From Peptococcaceae bacterium (lineage in GTDB: Bacteria; Bacillota; Desulfotomaculia; Desulfotomaculales; Desulfocucumaceae), in the NCBI GenBank assembly GCA_013336365.1, contig JAAXTT010000012.1, forward strand, positions 1 to 21,378: a stretch of 21,378 nucleotides of DNA. The letters run 5' to 3'. The notes beneath the pieces are model-generated. The model was not told the DNA's origin. It ran no database searches and saw only the letters and a program-made list of their open reading frames with translations. Shown here piece by piece: positions 20,703 to 21,378 of this stretch. Position numbers and translations under genes: made by a program. Numbering within the stretch: position 1 is the first letter of the stretch; every line of letters begins with the position of its first letter.

Positions 20703-21378
20703 TAAAGGAATGGTATATCTGGTTGGGGCCGGACCCGGTGATCCCGGTCTGATAACCCTAAAGGGAAAGGAATGCCTTGAAAAATCCGAGGTAATAATTT
20801 ACGATCGCCTTGCAGGAGAGGGGATTCTTCGTTGGGCTCCTGATACTGCCGAGTTAATATATGTGGGAAAAACTCCGGAAAATCATACCTTGAAACAGGA
20901 TGAAATAAATCAGTTAATACTCAGAAAGGCCCGGGAAGGAAAAATTGTTACTCGGCTCAAAGGGGGGGATCCCTTTGTGTTTGGTCGAGGAGGAGAGGAA
21001 GGTCAGATTCTTTTTGAATCAGGCATTCCTTTTGAGGTTGTTCCCGGAATTACTTCTGCTATTGCAGTTCCGGCCTATGCAGGTATCCCGGTTACTCACC
21101 GGGGAGTGTCTTCCAGCTTTGAGGTAATCACCGGAAATGAAGATCCGGAAAAAAATGATTCTCAAATTGACTGGACCAGACTTGCATCAAGTAAAGGTAC
21201 CTTAGTTTTCTTAATGGGAATGGCAAATTTGCCCAAGATATCCGGTCAGCTGATCAATCAGGGCATGGAGGAAACCACCCCGGTCGCAGTAATTCAATGG
21301 GGCACAACTTCTCAACAGAAAACAGTTACCGGCGTCCTGAAAAATATCCAACAGAGAGTGGTTGAGGAGGGATTGGCC
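20695..21378 (+). CDS. cobA: Uroporphyrinogen-III C-methyltransferase, partial (possibly CobA-HemD fusion)
   Basis: SAM-dependent methyltransferase that turns uroporphyrinogen III into precorrin-2, the branch point to siroheme and cobalamin. The open frame runs for 228 codons to the window edge without a stop, so the gene is cut by the boundary, not by mutation. Motifs are GAGPGDPGL (11-19), IYDRLA (35-40), VTRLKGGDPFVFGRGGEE (85-102) and PGITSAIAVPAYAGIPVTHR (117-136). The ATG at 20695 overlaps hemC by 8 bases and has AGGAG about 10 bases upstream. An ATG five codons later is an alternative. In many Clostridia this domain is fused to uroporphyrinogen-III synthase (HemD). That would fit the lack of hemD between hemC and cobA, but it cannot be seen here. 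Confidence 0.93.
   Translation, partial: MVNKGMVYLVGAGPGDPGLITLKGKECLEKSEVIIYDRLAGEGILRWAPDTAELIYVGKTPENHTLKQDEINQLILRKAREGKIVTRLKGGDPFVFGRGGEEGQILFESGIPFEVVPGITSAIAVPAYAGIPVTHRGVSSSFEVITGNEDPEKNDSQIDWTRLASSKGTLVFLMGMANLPKISGQLINQGMEETTPVAVIQWGTTSQQKTVTGVLKNIQQRVVEEGLA

Noticed and set aside
16313..21378. Possible selenoprotein gene near selC
   Set aside because: I looked for reading frames continuing across an in-frame TGA with a plausible hairpin after it. Every recognised gene in the window is complete without UGA recoding.
1..21378. Mobile elements, CRISPR arrays, phage or defence genes
   Set aside because: No transposase or integrase motifs, no spaced direct repeats and no defence-type domains were seen; gene content is core metabolism with similar base use throughout.

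Overview
The window looks like ordinary core chromosome of a low-to-moderate GC anaerobic member of the Firmicutes (class Clostridia, perhaps Peptococcaceae- or Syntrophomonadaceae-like; this placement is inference). The clues are the anaerobic, cobalt-early cobalamin route, a selenocysteine tRNA, a short ArgA-type N-acetylglutamate synthase, a DUF2512 protein, strong GGAGG ribosome binding sites, and many TTG and GTG starts (11 of 23 genes do not start with ATG). I see no insertion sequence, prophage, CRISPR array or integrase.

Layout. (1) 1-4331, plus strand: the distal part of a tightly overlapped anaerobic cobalamin operon, cbiF-cbiG-cbiH-cbiJ-cbiX-cbiC. (2) 4340-5182, minus: a P-loop NTPase fused to an Asp23/Gls24 domain, convergent with cbiC. 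(3) 5283-6089, plus: a tail-anchored hypothetical protein and a DUF2512 membrane protein. (4) 6121-10164, minus: rnhA, with its own extended -10 promoter, downstream of a two-gene heterodimeric ABC exporter. (5) 10165-10373: a compact divergent regulatory region with back-to-back promoters and inverted repeats, leading right to a universal stress protein. (6) 10994-14607, plus: a PurS-PurL fusion and purQ, the latter apparently starting at ATA. (7) 14668-16281, plus: a short argA and ddl. (8) 16282-16813: a region that holds a 32-residue membrane protein gene, an inverted repeat and selC (tRNA-Sec), all read on the minus strand. (9) 16814-21378, plus: a trans-polyprenyl diphosphate synthase, two adjacent palindromes, then the tetrapyrrole genes sirC-hemA-hemC-cobA. 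The last gene runs off the window.

How the genes fit together. The right end makes tetrapyrrole from glutamyl-tRNA (HemA), through hydroxymethylbilane (HemC), to precorrin-2 (CobA) and sirohydrochlorin (SirC). The left end takes sirohydrochlorin, inserts cobalt (CbiX) and carries out middle steps of the corrin ring (CbiH, CbiF, CbiG, CbiJ, CbiC). About 13 kb of unrelated housekeeping genes separates the two halves. cbiL, cbiD, cbiE, cbiT, cbiA, hemB and hemL are not in the window.

No wholly new multi-gene system stands out. The best leads are the P-loop/Asp23 fusion, the ATA start of purQ, the small membrane protein gene with its own promoter beside selC, and the divergent operator region between the ABC exporter and the stress protein.
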